Shown: piece by piece, positions 23,864 through 36,605 of the stretch
Position numbering within the stretch: position 1 is the first letter of the stretch
Layout: each line of letters starts with the position of its first letter
Source: Diplosphaera chodatii
Taxonomy: Eukaryota > Chlorophyta > Trebouxiophyceae > Prasiolales > Stichococcaceae
DNA length: 64,000 nucleotides
Assembly (NCBI GenBank): GCA_032358165.1
Contig: JAALGY010000010.1
Location: forward strand, 806,001-870,000
Direction of reading: 5' to 3'
Position numbers and translations under genes: made by a program
Notes under the pieces: model-generated
Told to the model about the DNA's origin: nothing
Databases searched by the model: none
The model's input: the letters and a program-made list of their open reading frames with translations, nothing else

Positions 23864-24669
23864 GGTCCGCCGGCGCTTGGCACGCGGCCATGCGGCGGCT
23901 GCGCTACCGCATACTCAGCGTGCACTCAGCCAGTCAGCGTACCCAGTGTGTCCACTCAATACATCAGAGCGCTGGCCAAAAGTGTTACAAGCCAAGGGCC
24001 AGGGCGTCTGAAGGGTGCATGCCGCGCACAGTCGATCATTGTCATTGCGCGCACGATTCAAGGAGAGATTTGCAGCAGCACATTGACATACGCTCAATGC
24101 TCATGGTGTGTCGTATTGTGAGGCAATATGCTACAGCCTGTTGCATCGAGGTGTCTGACCAGACAGACTGGCTTGGGAAGTGCAAACTTTTGAATAGCAA
24201 ACCGTCCCCGAACCGCTATATTGCCACAGCAACCTGATGTAGCACTTGATGTAATGTGCTGCAAAACGAACTCCGTCTGATCCGCGGACAAGGTTGCATC
24301 TTGTTGCAACAACAGTACAGGGTGGATGAGCGTGCACGGCTTAGTGCTTGTGAGTGCAGGCGGGCGGACCTGACACAAACACACTTCTGTCGCCTGGAGT
24401 GCATCTTAGAGCATGCATGTCAACCACAGTCGCGCTGCACAGCGCGCGTCAGCGTGATCGGCATTGCCTTCTCGCGGCTTCGTATCGCAACATCCTGCTG
24501 CATCCTGGACTGCGTCTGGTGCCAGCGAGGCTGTTGCCCCAGCTGATCAGCTTAGCCATTGCTTTCAGCGAGATCACATGTCACGCGCAGACGCTTTGCT
24601 GAGTTTCGTAAGACAGCCTGCATGTCCCGACAGCGCTGGTAGTTAAAGCTGCACTGACAGCAGGCCTGC
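23864..24669. promoter_or_regulatory. Divergent promoter region, TKL kinase / IRE1
   Basis: About 800 bases between two start codons that point apart. Both promoters lie here. Several short open frames were seen, none convincing. Confidence 0.5.
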
Positions 24670-27600
24670 ATGCCGCACAAGTGGACGTGCCGCACCGCGC
24701 TGGCGAGCCTGCTGCTCCTGGTGCTGCTGCCATGGCAGGTGTTGGCACAGCTGCATCACAGCAGTGCTGCGCCGCAGCATGCACCCCATCAGCGCATTGC
24801 CGCTGACACAGCGCAGCATGGTGACGATCACAAGGCCATTGCCTTGCGTGGCGAAGACTACTTCGCGGAAAGGTAGGAAACTCTGCAGCGTTACTCTCAA
24901 ATGCAAGTGGCTGCTTGGCCACCCTGCAAATGCAGCTGCTTCCAAGATCGCCGCTGGAGACCGCATGGCTCTGGCCTGTTGCAGGCAGCGCTCGCCTCTG
25001 TTGGTGAGCTTGCTGGATGGCAGCGTCTCAGCAGTGGATGAGGCCTCGGGTCGCAAGCTATGGACGTATGATACCGGCACGCCGCTTGTGTCAAACAAGG
25101 TGCGCTTGCGCATGAGTGCACAGGCTGTGTCCGCCTGTTATACACACGACGCTGCTGAAGATCTGCAACGGAGCGTCTGCTGACCGACTGCTAGTCTCTG
25201 AGCATGATGTATGAGGCTGGAAACATTTGCAGGGCATCAGCACTGGGCTGGATGGTGGACAGTCCACCATCCTGCCAGGCGCAGACGGCAGCCTGTATGC
25301 CTATCGTCACGAGGACCAGATGTATGAGGTGGGCTGCGGATCGAGGCACGGCTGGTAGTCAGGGTTCTTCCAATCACCGTAAAGTGCATTAACTGCCTGT
25401 CTCAATAGTCTCAACATGACACTGACAGCTGACTGTGCCTGACTTTGCTCAGATTTTGGCGGAGACCATAGAGGATCTGGTGGACAGCTCCCCGGGCAGC
25501 CTCGCCTTCGACGGCTCGCTGCTGCTGGGCGCCAAGGACACCACGCTGTACGTGCTCGACGCCAAGAGCGGGCGCCTGCTGGAGGAAGTCACGGCCATCG
25601 GCGGCCGGCTGCTGCAGGTCGCCGCCATCCTCGGTGAGTTCCCCCCCGCATGCAGCCGCAAGTCATGATCCGCTGCCGGAGCATGCGCCGCGGGCACACC
25701 TGAAACACATGTGAGTGACGGCCTTCAAATGCACGTCGAGCCCTTGCCTGACGTTGTTGACCGCTGGGCACCAACCTGCAGACCCACCAAACAGCACGCA
25801 ACCACCCAAAACCCCTTGAATCCCGCAGATCCGGGGGAGGAGCCGGACCCCGCCAGGGCGCCGGGCGCGGCGGCGCTGGCGGCGGGCACCGGCGTCCTGG
25901 TCGCGCGCTCCAACTGGCACGTGCACGCGCTGGGGCGCGGCGGCGGCGGCGTGCGCTGGAACGTCACCTTCGGCCGCGTGCAGCAGCTCAGCCTGCCCGC
26001 GCTGCGCGCGCTGGTCGACGACGTCGACATGCCGTTCCCGCACAACCGTGAGTCATGTTGGTTACTTTGTCGTCGAAATCAGGCAGCAGGCTTCCTGCAG
26101 AAGTCGCACATGCCGGGTTCCACAACAGCATTTTCGAAACCCGATGGTCCATCAGCTGTTGACCGCTGTTGAAAGCACAGACAGCGACAGTGGACTGATC
26201 CAGCTCCAGACCCTATTTGGCATGCTGTACTTCAGCTGAACAGTGCACAGTTGTGTGTTGCTCTGTGCCCCTGCAGAGTCTCCAGGGCTGTTGATCGGGG
26301 CGCAGAACGCGCTGCTGTGCTATGACCCGCGGTCCGGCCTGCAGCGCTGGTCGGTGCCCTTCGAGTCGCCGCTGGTGGCTGCCTTCCCAGGCGGCTCCGC
26401 CACCAACATGCTGCCTGGTACGCGAGTATCTACAGCATCCTTTCAGATGTGACGACCGGGCGCAACAGGCTGATGCGTTGCCGCATAGTCCTCGATCTTC
26501 CCATGGCTGGCAAACGGGATGTACCCTTAACACCCTCTGGTTGGCGCAAGAGCTGACCGGGTGTGAATGCCGTGGCAGGCCCGAACAACCTGATGCCAGA
26601 TGAGGACCTGGGGCGCATCTGGGTGGGCCAGCTGCCGAGCAGCGGCGCGCTGTACGCGCTCCCCGCCTCGTACTACGAGTTCGACTTCCCCGAGGACGCC
26701 GGTCGTTGCCCGCCGAAGGGCGCGGGCAAGACAGCCAAGGACGCGGACCCAGCGTGCGGGGGGCGGTCGCTGCCAGCGTCCGCCTGGGATGCTGACAGCA
26801 GGTGCGGTTCTGACGATAGGAGCGATGCCCAGATTGCACCCAAGCGTCAGCGTTCTCCCATGCATGGTACGCAGGAAATGCGTGTCTGTACACCAGCTCA
26901 GTGTGAGCTGTACCTCCTGCAGGGTCCTTGCCGGCAATGCCAGCGGTTCTGGTCCAGGAGTCCCCCTCGGTATCCATGAGGTGATGAAACATACGCAAAG
27001 ACTTGCACAACTCAGAAATGAAATTGACAACCCGTCGTTTACATGTGCCAGCAGCGATCTTTGCTGACGCTCTGGGATGCGCTTGCAGGTGAGCGCCGCC
27101 ACGCAGGCCGGCCTGGCGCTGCCAGCTGGCCGTGGCTCGCCCTACAGCGCCGAGGTGCACTTTGTTCAGCTGGGGCTCAACGTCCTTTCAATAGGCCACA
27201 CCCTGCCTACGCACGTTGCACACCGAGTCCACCTGGATGCAGCGGCGGCCCTGTTTCTATAAGCTGATAGACGGTGCCCATGCTGACGAGTGACGGTAGG
27301 AACTGCTGGCTGCAGCACTATCGGGAGTGGCAGCAGCGGCTGCTGCCGGCCACCGGTGATGAGGAGGCGGCGTGGGCCGAGGGCCGCAGCAGCGCCCTGC
27401 CGTACGGTGCGCTTGCTGGCATGGCTGGCACCGTGACCAGCGCGGGCCGGGACACAGTCAGTCTATGGATACCATGCTGCTGATGAACCATGGTACCAGC
27501 TGGGACTCTGTAGCCTTTTCACGCGTGTACAAACTGGCGAAAAGCTTGCAACTGCAGGCTGGTCGTGGAAGGGCGTTGTGGCCCTGGTGCTGACCATTGC

Positions 27601-30600
27601 CGCAGTTGCGGGTGTCCTTGCTGGTGTGGGCGCCGCCCTCACGGTGTGCAGCCGCTGCTTCGCGGGTCGTCTGGAGCTACATCATGTTGCACATGTGCAC
27701 TTCAAGCATGAACAGCCTGCCTTGCTCAAGGCGGACACTCTTGAGGACTGTGCATTGGGCATCCTGAATGATGCCTTACACTGCTTGTCAACAGGTGCTC
27801 CTGCTGGCGCGGCGTCGTGAGGCTGCGGGGCCCACTCAGCTGGTACCACTGGAAGCGGAAAGCGTGGAATCAACGTCGACCCAGGTCGGGCGACAGACAG
27901 CAGAACAATTTGCACTGGCAGACGGGGATGCTGCAAAGGTGAGCGCCAGCACGTCGTATGCATGCTGGGATGCCATGGCAGTGCGACGGACCACAGCAGC
28001 AGCCTTGTAATAGCTAGGACTGGGACCAAACAGCATGCACTCTTGTCAATAGTGTTGCCGTGTTGCAACTGCAGAAGCGGCATCGAAGACGGAAGCACAA
28101 GGCAAGCCGGCGCGGGGAGCAGCTCGCAGCGGAGGCCAACAGCGGGCGGTCCTCTGCTGCAGAGGGCGAGAACTTCGGCTCTGATGAGGAGGTACAGAGC
28201 TGAGGTTTCATTAGTCGTGAGCGACGCCCAGTACCATCTCAAGGATGCAAAGTAGATGCAGTTGATGACCTTGCAGTGCATAAGTACTATAGGTACCATG
28301 ATGCACATTGCCTCTCGGCGCGATCAGTCCTGCATTGCCAGTAGACCACATGCCCAACTATCACATCTGCAGGCGGAGGCAGACTCGTTGGGCTCTCGTG
28401 CCTCAGAGCGCAGCAGCCGGCAGCCGCCTGCCCGAATCCGCACCAGCAGCACGGAGCCATCACTCAATGGCTCCAGGTGCAGACTGTTGTCCACGAGCTT
28501 CTCAACCGCATCCCCACCTTAGCTTGTCTGAAAAGGTGTGTACAGGTGCAGGACAACATGTGTGCAGCGGTCGAATCATGGGTCATGTGCCTGCAGCAGG
28601 GATGATGCCGCAGCAGACTCCAGGGGCAGCCGCCATAGCGGCAGCCACGCTAGCCGCGTTCACGGCGCAGACAGCCAGCGGCTCAACAGCAGCGCCTCTA
28701 CAGCGGCAGACGCCCAGGCAGCTGAAGAGCGGCGGCAGCAGGAGGAGCAGCAGCAGCGGCAGGAGCAGCAGCAGGGCATTGAGTCTCCCCGCACCCCGCT
28801 GCCTCCTGGCGTCAGCCGCATTGGTCGCATGGAGGTGCTTTGAGCACTGCACCATATCTCCCTGCCCCTACAGCGAGGCCTCGTCAGGCGTCACATTTCG
28901 ATGTTGATTGTTTACACAGCAGCGCCTTGCTGTCGGGTGTGAGCACAGAATGAGGGTACACGATGGCCAGGCCCTTTGATTTCTCCACAGGTGGGGACAA
29001 AGGTGCTGGGCTATGGCAGCGGCGGCACCGTGGTGCTGCAGGGCCGCCTGGACGGCCGCCCGGTGGCCGTCAAGCGCCTGCTGGCGCGCTTTGCCGAGCT
29101 GGCGCGCACGGAGATCAATGCGCTCATCCACACGGACGACCACCCCAACGTGGTGAGCACCCAAAGGACGTGTGTCCCCAATGCAGTACACGTGCAGGGT
29201 CGACATAGTTGCAGCTGTCACCAACCTGTCAACCCACAGCACTATGTTGTTGGCGTGCTGCTGTGGCCCACATGCGAGCATTGAGGCAATGGAATCATAA
29301 GGCCCAATTCGCTTTCGCTCACAGAAATACTATTTATCACTTGAAGTGCCAAAGCGCCATAAGCCCTCAGTGGCTGCTGAACGAGTCTCCAAGTGCGGCT
29401 TCAGTCATGCTGCGCTGCGGCAGGTGCGCTGCTTCTCCATGGAGCGGGACGCGCAGTTCGTGTACCTGGCCCTGGAGCGGTGCGCCGCCGCGCTGCACGA
29501 TGTCATGGAGCCGCTCCCTGGGGCCGCGCCGCCAGCCATCGGCGGCAAAGCCCTGCAGTTCCTGCTGCCAGCCGACCCCGCCAGCGGCGCCTCAGCAGGT
29601 CAGGAATCAGTTTTGAACGAGTGGACCGTGGCTAGTGTGTGTCACCGAGCGAGCCGATGCTGACGCTCTGTTGCTCCTCAAAAGCCTGCAACCGCAAATG
29701 ACAATGACCAGATGTGCAACCTTTGCTTCAGGGCCCAGCCCCGCAGGCAAGGGTGCCACCAATGGGGTGCTGAAGGGCAGCGCAGCGGCTGCTGGCGGCC
29801 CGGCCCTGGAGCCAACGCCGCTGGCGTGGCGGGTGGCGCGTGACATCGGGGAGGGCCTCGCCTTCCTGCACACCCGCGGCTTCGTGCACCGCGACCTGAA
29901 GCCGCACAACGTGCTGCTGGCGGAGAGCGGCAGGTGGGCGCCGTGAAACGCGATGCGTATGGGATGCAGGGCATCCGCACATACATGCGCTAAACATGTG
30001 CATACCTTCATCACAGAACCCCTGGATGCTGGGGCACCCTGGGTCTATGGTGCCATCATTGCCGAAAGGATGCTTCGTGTTGACGACTGGTCTGCAGTGG
30101 TTCACGTCAGCATTTCAACCCTACCTGCAGGGCGAAGGTCAGCGACATGGGGCTGTGCACCCGGCTGCACAACGACGCCTCGTCATTTGAGACGCCCGGA
30201 GCAGGTGGCCTATAGGTTATTGGCTTGGCTGGTCACTTCGAGTGGTCACAACATGTTTTGCATGTATTTGCTTGTCCACCTGATGCACATTGCACAGCGT
30301 TCATTCACCTGAACCGGCAGGGCTGTCGTGAGATGCACTGCGAAGCCCTGCCAAACACGGTGACGATCGCTAGGCTACCAATTCAATGCCGCCTGTACAT
30401 CCTGAAAGCCCCTCTTTCTGGAGTTATGCAGCTGTCCACCTAGTTCCTTGTGCATCGGAGGTCATACGCAGCCAACTTTTGCTGCAGGCGGCAGCCAGGG
30501 GTGGCAGGCGTACGAGCAGCTGGTGTGCCGGTCGGGGGGCGCGGCCCGGCAGTCGCGCGCCGTGGATGTGTTCTCCTATGGCCTGCTGCTGCACTACTGC

Positions 30601-33600
30601 CTCACCGGCGGGCGGCACCCCTTCGGCGCCCGCTACGAGCGCGACATGAACATCCTGCAGGTGCGCCATCATCTCTGGCGGCCCCTGCCAGCATGTTCCC
30701 CAGTCTGCCGAGCCCTGTGTCAAGCTGCATGCGCAAACGTCCTTGCTGCCTGCTAGCTGTTCCAGTGGTGGCTGTTCTGAAGCCTGCAGACAGGTTGCGG
30801 CAATGCTGCGTGTGGTGGGTTCACGTGCCCAACTGGATACTACACCACAGGGCCGCTTCTCGCTGGAGGGGCTGAGGGCGGCGGGGCCGGAGGCGGGCAA
30901 CCTGGTGGCGGCGATGCTGGCGCAGGCCAGCGCCGCTCGGCCGCCCATGGCCGCGGTGCTGGCGCACCCCGCCTGGTGGCCCCCCGCCCAGCGGCTCGCC
31001 TTCCTGGTGGACCTGTCCAACGCCATGGAGTTCCAGGACCGCGCGGTGCGTGGCGTTTTCAGGGATTAGGGTCTGACTTTCGACTCCTGAAACTGGCGGC
31101 TATGGCGACGGCTGTTCCGGTAGCACACTGCCGCAGGCGTTTGCGAAGGTGGTGCTCGGTGATTGTCACAAAGGTGATGCTGTTTGCGCAGTCACCTTGT
31201 GGACAGTCATGGTTTACGTCTTCACAGCCCAGCTCACGACATGTCCGAGGCCTTCTACCCGTGTGCTCGCAGGTGGACCAGAGCCTGCTGAATGCGTTCG
31301 AGGCTATCGGCCCGGAGGCGTTTGGCGCGCACGCCGGGTGGGGCGCCGCCCTCAGCAGCAGCCTCATGCACGACCTGGGCCGCTACCGCGAGTACAGGTG
31401 CCCTGCTGCTCAGCTTCAGCAGGGTTTACGACATGACAGCACATGCCACATGCTCTTCCACTCAAGGGTGCACCACCTGCGGACACTGCGGCGGTGGTTG
31501 CATCAGCCATCACACCCACGGCTGCCATCTTGGATGCTCAAACTCCACACCCCCTCACCAACAACAGGTACACCAGCCTGCGGGACCTGCTGCGGGTGGT
31601 GCGCAACAAGCGCACCCACTTCTACGAGATGCCGCCCGAGACGCAGGCGCAGATGGGCCCCCTGCCCGACGGCTTCCTGCGGTGCGCCTCACTTCCAAAG
31701 CTTTTTGTGGCAAACTTGCTCGGCCACCGGCCTGCTGTTGATCCGCACCAGTGTGTGGCCACCACATCTGACAGTTCAAGCGTACAGCACCTGCTGCATT
31801 GCAACCTTTCGCCCATCTGACACACCACAGCTGCTGCCAAGAAAGCGGTGGCATATCCACTTGAGCAGGTGCAATAGCACCGACTCGTTGTGTAAATGTC
31901 GTGAAACAGGTACTTCCAGAGGCGCTTCCCGCGGCTGTTCCTGACATGCTATGCCTTTGCGCTAGCACGCCTGACGGCGGAGCCCTCTATGGCATCATAC
32001 TTCCCCGACAACGCACGGGAGCTGATGGCGCCCTTCTTCTCAGACGAGCGGGCTCTGCAGGTGACCCCCTCTGGCAGCTGAATCTCCGGTCGACACCTCG
32101 GAGCTGAGGACATTGGTGATAGGATCCAATACACGTAGATGCAGTGCCCTCTATCAGGCACAGCATACCTCCTCAGTCAGGCTCTGTCTCGTATTTTGGG
32201 CATTACGAGCTATGCATGGCCTCCAAGGTTTGTAGGGTCCCTTCACTCACTATATGTCATGGAAAGGAGGACCCTTCTCTCACATCTGTGCATGTCATGT
32301 GGGGCAGGGTGCTGCAAAGGGGGTGCCACTGCAGGCGGCTGTGGCCGCAGCCTCGGCAGCGATGAGGCCCCGCAGCGATGCGCCAGTGGGCGGCAGCAGC
32401 GACAGCACCCCTGCGCCGCTGTCGTTGAGAACAACATCGGCTCCACCAGGCGACAGCAGCGCCAGCAGCAGCGCGCCAGCCGCCGCCGCAGCCGCCGCCC
32501 TGGCGGCCGTCGCAGAGTCGGCGGAGGCGGCGTCGGCACCTGCGAGGCAGCCGGCGGCCTCCGCACAGCCGCCCGACCCCGGCGACGCTCCACAGCAGCA
32601 GGCTGCCGGTGCTGCTGCCCTGCCCTCGGCGGCGTCAGCGCCCGACACGGCCGCCGCCACCAGCGCAGCGGGGCGCACGGAGCCGAAGCAGCGGCCGGCC
32701 TCTGCGCTGCCGCCGCAGGCCCGGTGGGCCTCTGTCGCGGCTGGCAACAGCATCACAGCCGGCACAGCAGATGCGGCCGCTGTAAAATCCGCCGCTGACG
32801 AGGCAACGGCAGAGCCGGCAGAAGAAGATGGCATCAAGTCACCCTCAGACGCAGATGTGATCGCGGGTGTGGGCGCGAATGCGGATGCAGCCGCAGATGT
32901 GGTTCTGCATGCGGAGGCAGGGCTCGATGAGCACACTGGCACCAGTGCAGCCACCAGTGCAACAGCAGACGCAGATGCAGCCGCTGCAGCAGCGGAGGCG
33001 GCTTCAGACGCAGGCGATGCGCCGGACACAGCCTCCACTGCAAGCACCGAGGCTGCTGACGACGCTGGCAATGCACAGGGCACCCCTGCGCCGAGGCGGC
33101 CGCCGCGGCCCGCCAGCGCGTTCGCAGACGCCACAGCGTGGGGCAGCGGGCCGGCAGCACTGCAACGCCTGCAGCCGGGTGCCGCTGGTGGCGGCGGCAA
33201 CCCCGCGCTGCTGGGGTCCCCCAAGCCGTCGGGCATGAGCGAGCTCGACGAGGACTACCTGGTGACGCTCATCCCCAACGACCTGGACATCGGCAGCCCG
33301 GGGGAGAAGCGGCCCATGCAGCCCCGGCGGCCGGTTCAGAACCCCAAAGCCATTGCACCGTCGGCAGCGACCGATGCCGGGCGCCAGGGCAGCAGTGACA
33401 GCGGCGGCGGCGGCGGCGGGCAGCAGGGCGGTCCGCAGCAGCAGCAGCAGTCGCTCGCGACGCAGGCAGCGCACCCCGCAGCGAAGCCGCCGCTGCAGGG
33501 TGCCCGCGCGGCCGGCGGCTCGCCGGGCGTCATGCGGCCGCTGCACATGAACGGCGGCGGCGTCGCCGCGCGGCCGCCGCCGCAGCTGGCGTACTACCCG

Positions 33601-34398
33601 CAGCAGTACGGCTACCCGATGGCGCACCACGTGGCGCAGCTCCAGCAGTGGCAGCACCACCAGGTGAGACGGTGCTGCAGGTTCGAGGTCCGCTGGTCAC
33701 CTCGCGCCCCTCATGTCTTGGGCTTGGTGCAGCGGCACTAGGCAGCGGCGCATGCTGCATGGTCGCAAACTCATCTGAAGCGTCAAGAAACTGACAATGC
33801 CCTTTGCAGGCACAGCAGCAGCAGCTCCTGCACCATCAGCAGCAGCAGCAGCAGCAGCAGCAGTACCAGCAGCAGTACAGCAGTCCGATGCAGTCGAACG
33901 GGAGCGGCGGCCTGGAGGCGGAGGGTCCCGAGACCACGCTGCCCGAGTTCCCCTCGCGCCCTGGCCACCCCATCTGCGACTTCTACCAGAAGACGGGCCA
34001 CTGCAAGGTGCGGTTGTACGCGCCTGAGCCACACTGCCACCCATTTTTGCGGCTCTGACCAGAAGGCTGGTCACTGCAAGGTGCTTGGTGTTGTCTGCTG
34101 AAACCACCTCACCTTTGTGTGATGTCAGCTGCAGCTGCAAAACAGGACACCTACAGGCTCCGCGACTTAACCCCCAACCATGCGGCCGTCTTGCCATGAC
34201 ACGCTTTCATAAAGCACCCATGCTGTGCTGCAGTATGGCGAGGGCTGCAAGTTCGACCACCCGTCGGAGTATGGCGTGCGGCTGAACCGGCTGGGGCTGC
34301 CGCTGCGGCCCGGGGAGCCCATGTGCAGCTTCTACACCAAGAAGGGCGACTGCAAGTTTGGGCCCGCCTGCAAGTTCGACCACCCCATCATGCGTTGA
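24670..34398 (+). CDS. IRE1: IRE1 kinase/endoribonuclease with C-terminal CCCH zinc-finger extension
   Basis: 27 exons from 24670 to the TGA at 34398 close to 1,723 residues with no in-frame stop (last ones 31910-32060, 32308-33663, 33810-34007, 34234-34398). Order: signal peptide 1-26; luminal sensor with PQQ-propeller-like units (DGSVSAVDEASGRKLWTYD, LYVLDAKSGRLL, LLCYDPRSGLQRWSVP); membrane segment about 470-497 (VVALVLTIAAVAGVLAG); Arg/Lys-rich and Gln-rich linker; kinase from about 694 (GYGSGGTVV, VAVK K722, HRDLKPHN D861, SDMG in place of DFG as in plant IRE1, DVFSYGLLL). The KEN RNase domain runs to about 1151, with the RNKRTHFYE segment keeping the catalytic-type Arg, Asn and His. IRE1 senses unfolded proteins in the ER and cuts RNA on the cytosolic side. 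A 450-residue Ala/Gly/Gln tail and two C-x8-C-x5-C-x3-H fingers (about 1658-1678, 1700-1719) follow. Confidence 0.93.
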
Positions 34399-34731
34399 CG
34401 GTGGCGCCCCATGCTACTGACGGCAGTGCTCGTGCTGCCCTCCGGGCAGCCAATCTGCTGGCCCCCTAGGGAAGCTTGTACAGTATCTGAGCGGTGCACT
34501 GCAAAGACTTTGGTGGTTTGAGGCTGGGATGTTGCAGCAGTGTGCGGGCCTTGATGTTGCAGAAGGGTTTGTTGCAAGCATATTAACCTGCGACATTTCT
34601 AGGTCTAGGTAAAGAAGATGGCTGCCAGTTTTAAAGTTGTGAAACCAGACAGAACAGCAGTGGGTCAAATGGCTACCACAGACTCTACTTCAGCTGCCAC
34701 ACATTGGTGCACTTCATCACGCCGTGCGCTG
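34399..34731. other. Convergent intergenic, IRE1 / TLC protein
   Basis: 333 bases between facing stop codons, with the two 3' UTRs. No other feature was seen. Confidence 0.6.
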
Positions 34732-36605
34732 TCACCTTGCCTTCTTCAGCTCCTGGTCGGCCAGCTGGGTAGCGCGCATGTGCTTGCGCAGGCCGCGCAC
34801 CTGTGGTAGATGAAATATGGTCATGCACCAACATCAGCAGCGACGGATATGGCAATGCACTGGTGCAAGTGTGCATGACACCTGTGCACCGAAGCAGTGA
34901 GGCCTGCCATGGCGCACCAGGCGGTAGGTCCACAGCTGGCTGCCGGTCACCCCCAGCACCGCGCACGCAGCCCAGTACGACCTGCACATGCATAGCCCAC
35001 ACCTGTGACGAACTCGCTCTCTTACCTGCAACGTGCCGGCGCTCGTACCGATGCCCAGCAGCAGCCCAGGCTATGCGGTGATCTCCTCGCCACATGCACG
35101 TGCAGATCCAGTTGCCACCACGGCAGGCATCATGGCGGGCGCGCCTGAGCGCCAGCGGCAGGCGGTCTGTGAGCACCAGCCGGCGCGCCAGCCACGTGAC
35201 CGCCGGCGGCCCGATGATCGTGCGCACGATGACAAACGCCACCGTGTACGCCGGCGACAGCCGCTTGAAGGCCGCCGCGGCCAGCTGCACATGCACGTGC
35301 ACAGCGTCGTCTCGGGTGGTGACCCTGCACTATGGCTGGGACGCGCACGGCAAGATGAGCCCGGAGCGTTGACGAGGTATAATCCCCCGATGTGTGCTGT
35401 TGGGAGTCCACTGCACCGTGGCGCTCGACAGGCAGCGCACGTGCTCCCCTCACCTGAGAGTCCTTCCGCAGGTCGCGCGCGATGTACCAGCTGTTCTGGA
35501 AGATGCTGGTCGCCTCGCCCAGCGCCATGAGCACCGCCACCGAGACGCCGCCCCGCCCCAGCAGCTGCAATGTTGCGACATTCACATCCTCAACCACATT
35601 GCAGGGAAACAAACAAGCACAGGATTCGAATGTGCAGGCTGCCAACTGGGATAGTCGAGCTGGGCACGCAACGTGGGCAACCCGAGTTAACACAGACATT
35701 AGGCAAGTGTTGGCAGGCGCACCACGCTGGACATCATGTAGGTGGACGTCATGATGTGGTGGCCCACAAACAGGAAGTCGTTGGGCGTGAACGGCAGCAG
35801 GAAGCAGAAGAGGTCCACCAGCATGTACGCCTGCGAGTTGGCAGGGCGACGCGAGACTTGAGCAGTGCAGCGTACACGCTGCAGCTGTTGGGCTGTGGTG
35901 ATGAGCTGGAGACCCCGTTTGGTTGTGGCCACAGATGGCAGCACGTGCAAGTTTGTGATACACACCGTAGAGAATGTCATGGCGAGGTCCAGCCGCGGCG
36001 TGTTCACTGCTGCCACATCGATTGGCCACTCGCGTTTGAGCTGCGGTTGACATGATCGATTGGCTGCTGAAATGAGCCACATGTCACAGTGTCATACGCA
36101 TGTGTGCGTGGCACAGCGCAAATGCTTCATGCAAAGTCACCTCGTACGTGGCCATCACGGTTGCAACGATGCCATGGAAGATGGACATGCTGCACGAGCT
36201 GAAGGTGCCGCGCAGCTTTGCCCTGCAGGACCGGTTTGCTGTTGGCACTTTGACACCATAAGTTGACGGCACATGCCATTGTCTTGCAGATCGCATGCAT
36301 GCGTACGCTCGCGGCGTCAAGAAAGCTACCCGTACTTACCCTTTGTTCGCTGTGATAGGCAGCAGGCTCCACACTGCATAAAACATGTAGAACGCGGCGG
36401 CAAAGGCGGCACACAGCACCGGTAGGATCTCAAGCTTCGTCCCTGCAGTGCAGGCAAACAGCCGTTTATATGATTGTGTGCGGTGACAACAAGGACGCTG
36501 CCAACGAAGGAAGGACCTGCACCCACCTCCAGTGAAGGGGATTGCAGCGCCAACATATGTAAGCCTGGCCAGCGTCTTTGCTTCAAGATCCGTCAACGCG
36601 CTCAT
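34732..36605 (-). CDS. TLC-domain (TRAM-LAG1-CLN8) membrane protein
   Basis: Nine exons: 36605-36527, 36442-36340, 36222-36141, 36040-35966, 35830-35723, 35564-35454, 35284 to about 35100, 34981-34918 and 34800-34732. They close to about 291 residues; the seventh exon's 3' border is the least certain. Membrane segments: ILPVLCAAFAAAFYMFYAVW, SMSIFHGIVATVMATYE, AYMLVDLFCFLLPF, VAVLMALGEATSIFQNSWYI, SPAYTVAFVIVRTIIGPPA and SYWAACAVLGVTGSQLWTY. The conserved TLC features are present: the D before the FCFLLPF helix, the VGHHIMT His pair, and the GEATSIFQN segment. The C-terminus is basic (RGLRKHMRATQLADQELKKAR). TLC proteins include ceramide synthases and lipid-handling ER membrane proteins. This one lacks the long LAG1 motif as far as I can see and looks more like the TMEM56/TLCD group, so a lipid role is an inference. 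Confidence 0.82.

Noticed and set aside
26213..27160. 315-codon open frame on the minus strand
   Set aside because: It overlaps IRE1 sensor exons in antisense. Its composition is Arg/Ala/Gly-rich with no recognisable domain.
32295..33236. 313-codon Ala-rich open frame on the minus strand
   Set aside because: Mirror image of the Ala/Gly-rich IRE1 tail exon. Low complexity makes long antisense frames likely by chance.
32308..34398. A separate CCCH zinc-finger gene starting after IRE1
   Set aside because: Possible but less likely. The exon starts in phase with IRE1, has a good acceptor and no clear promoter space, and the whole 27-exon model is a multiple of three without a stop. Kept as the main alternative to test.
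35130..36080. 316-codon minus-strand open frame across the TLC gene
   Set aside because: It reads through several introns of the TLC gene in another frame, has no membrane segments in order and no TLC motifs. The spliced model explains the region better.
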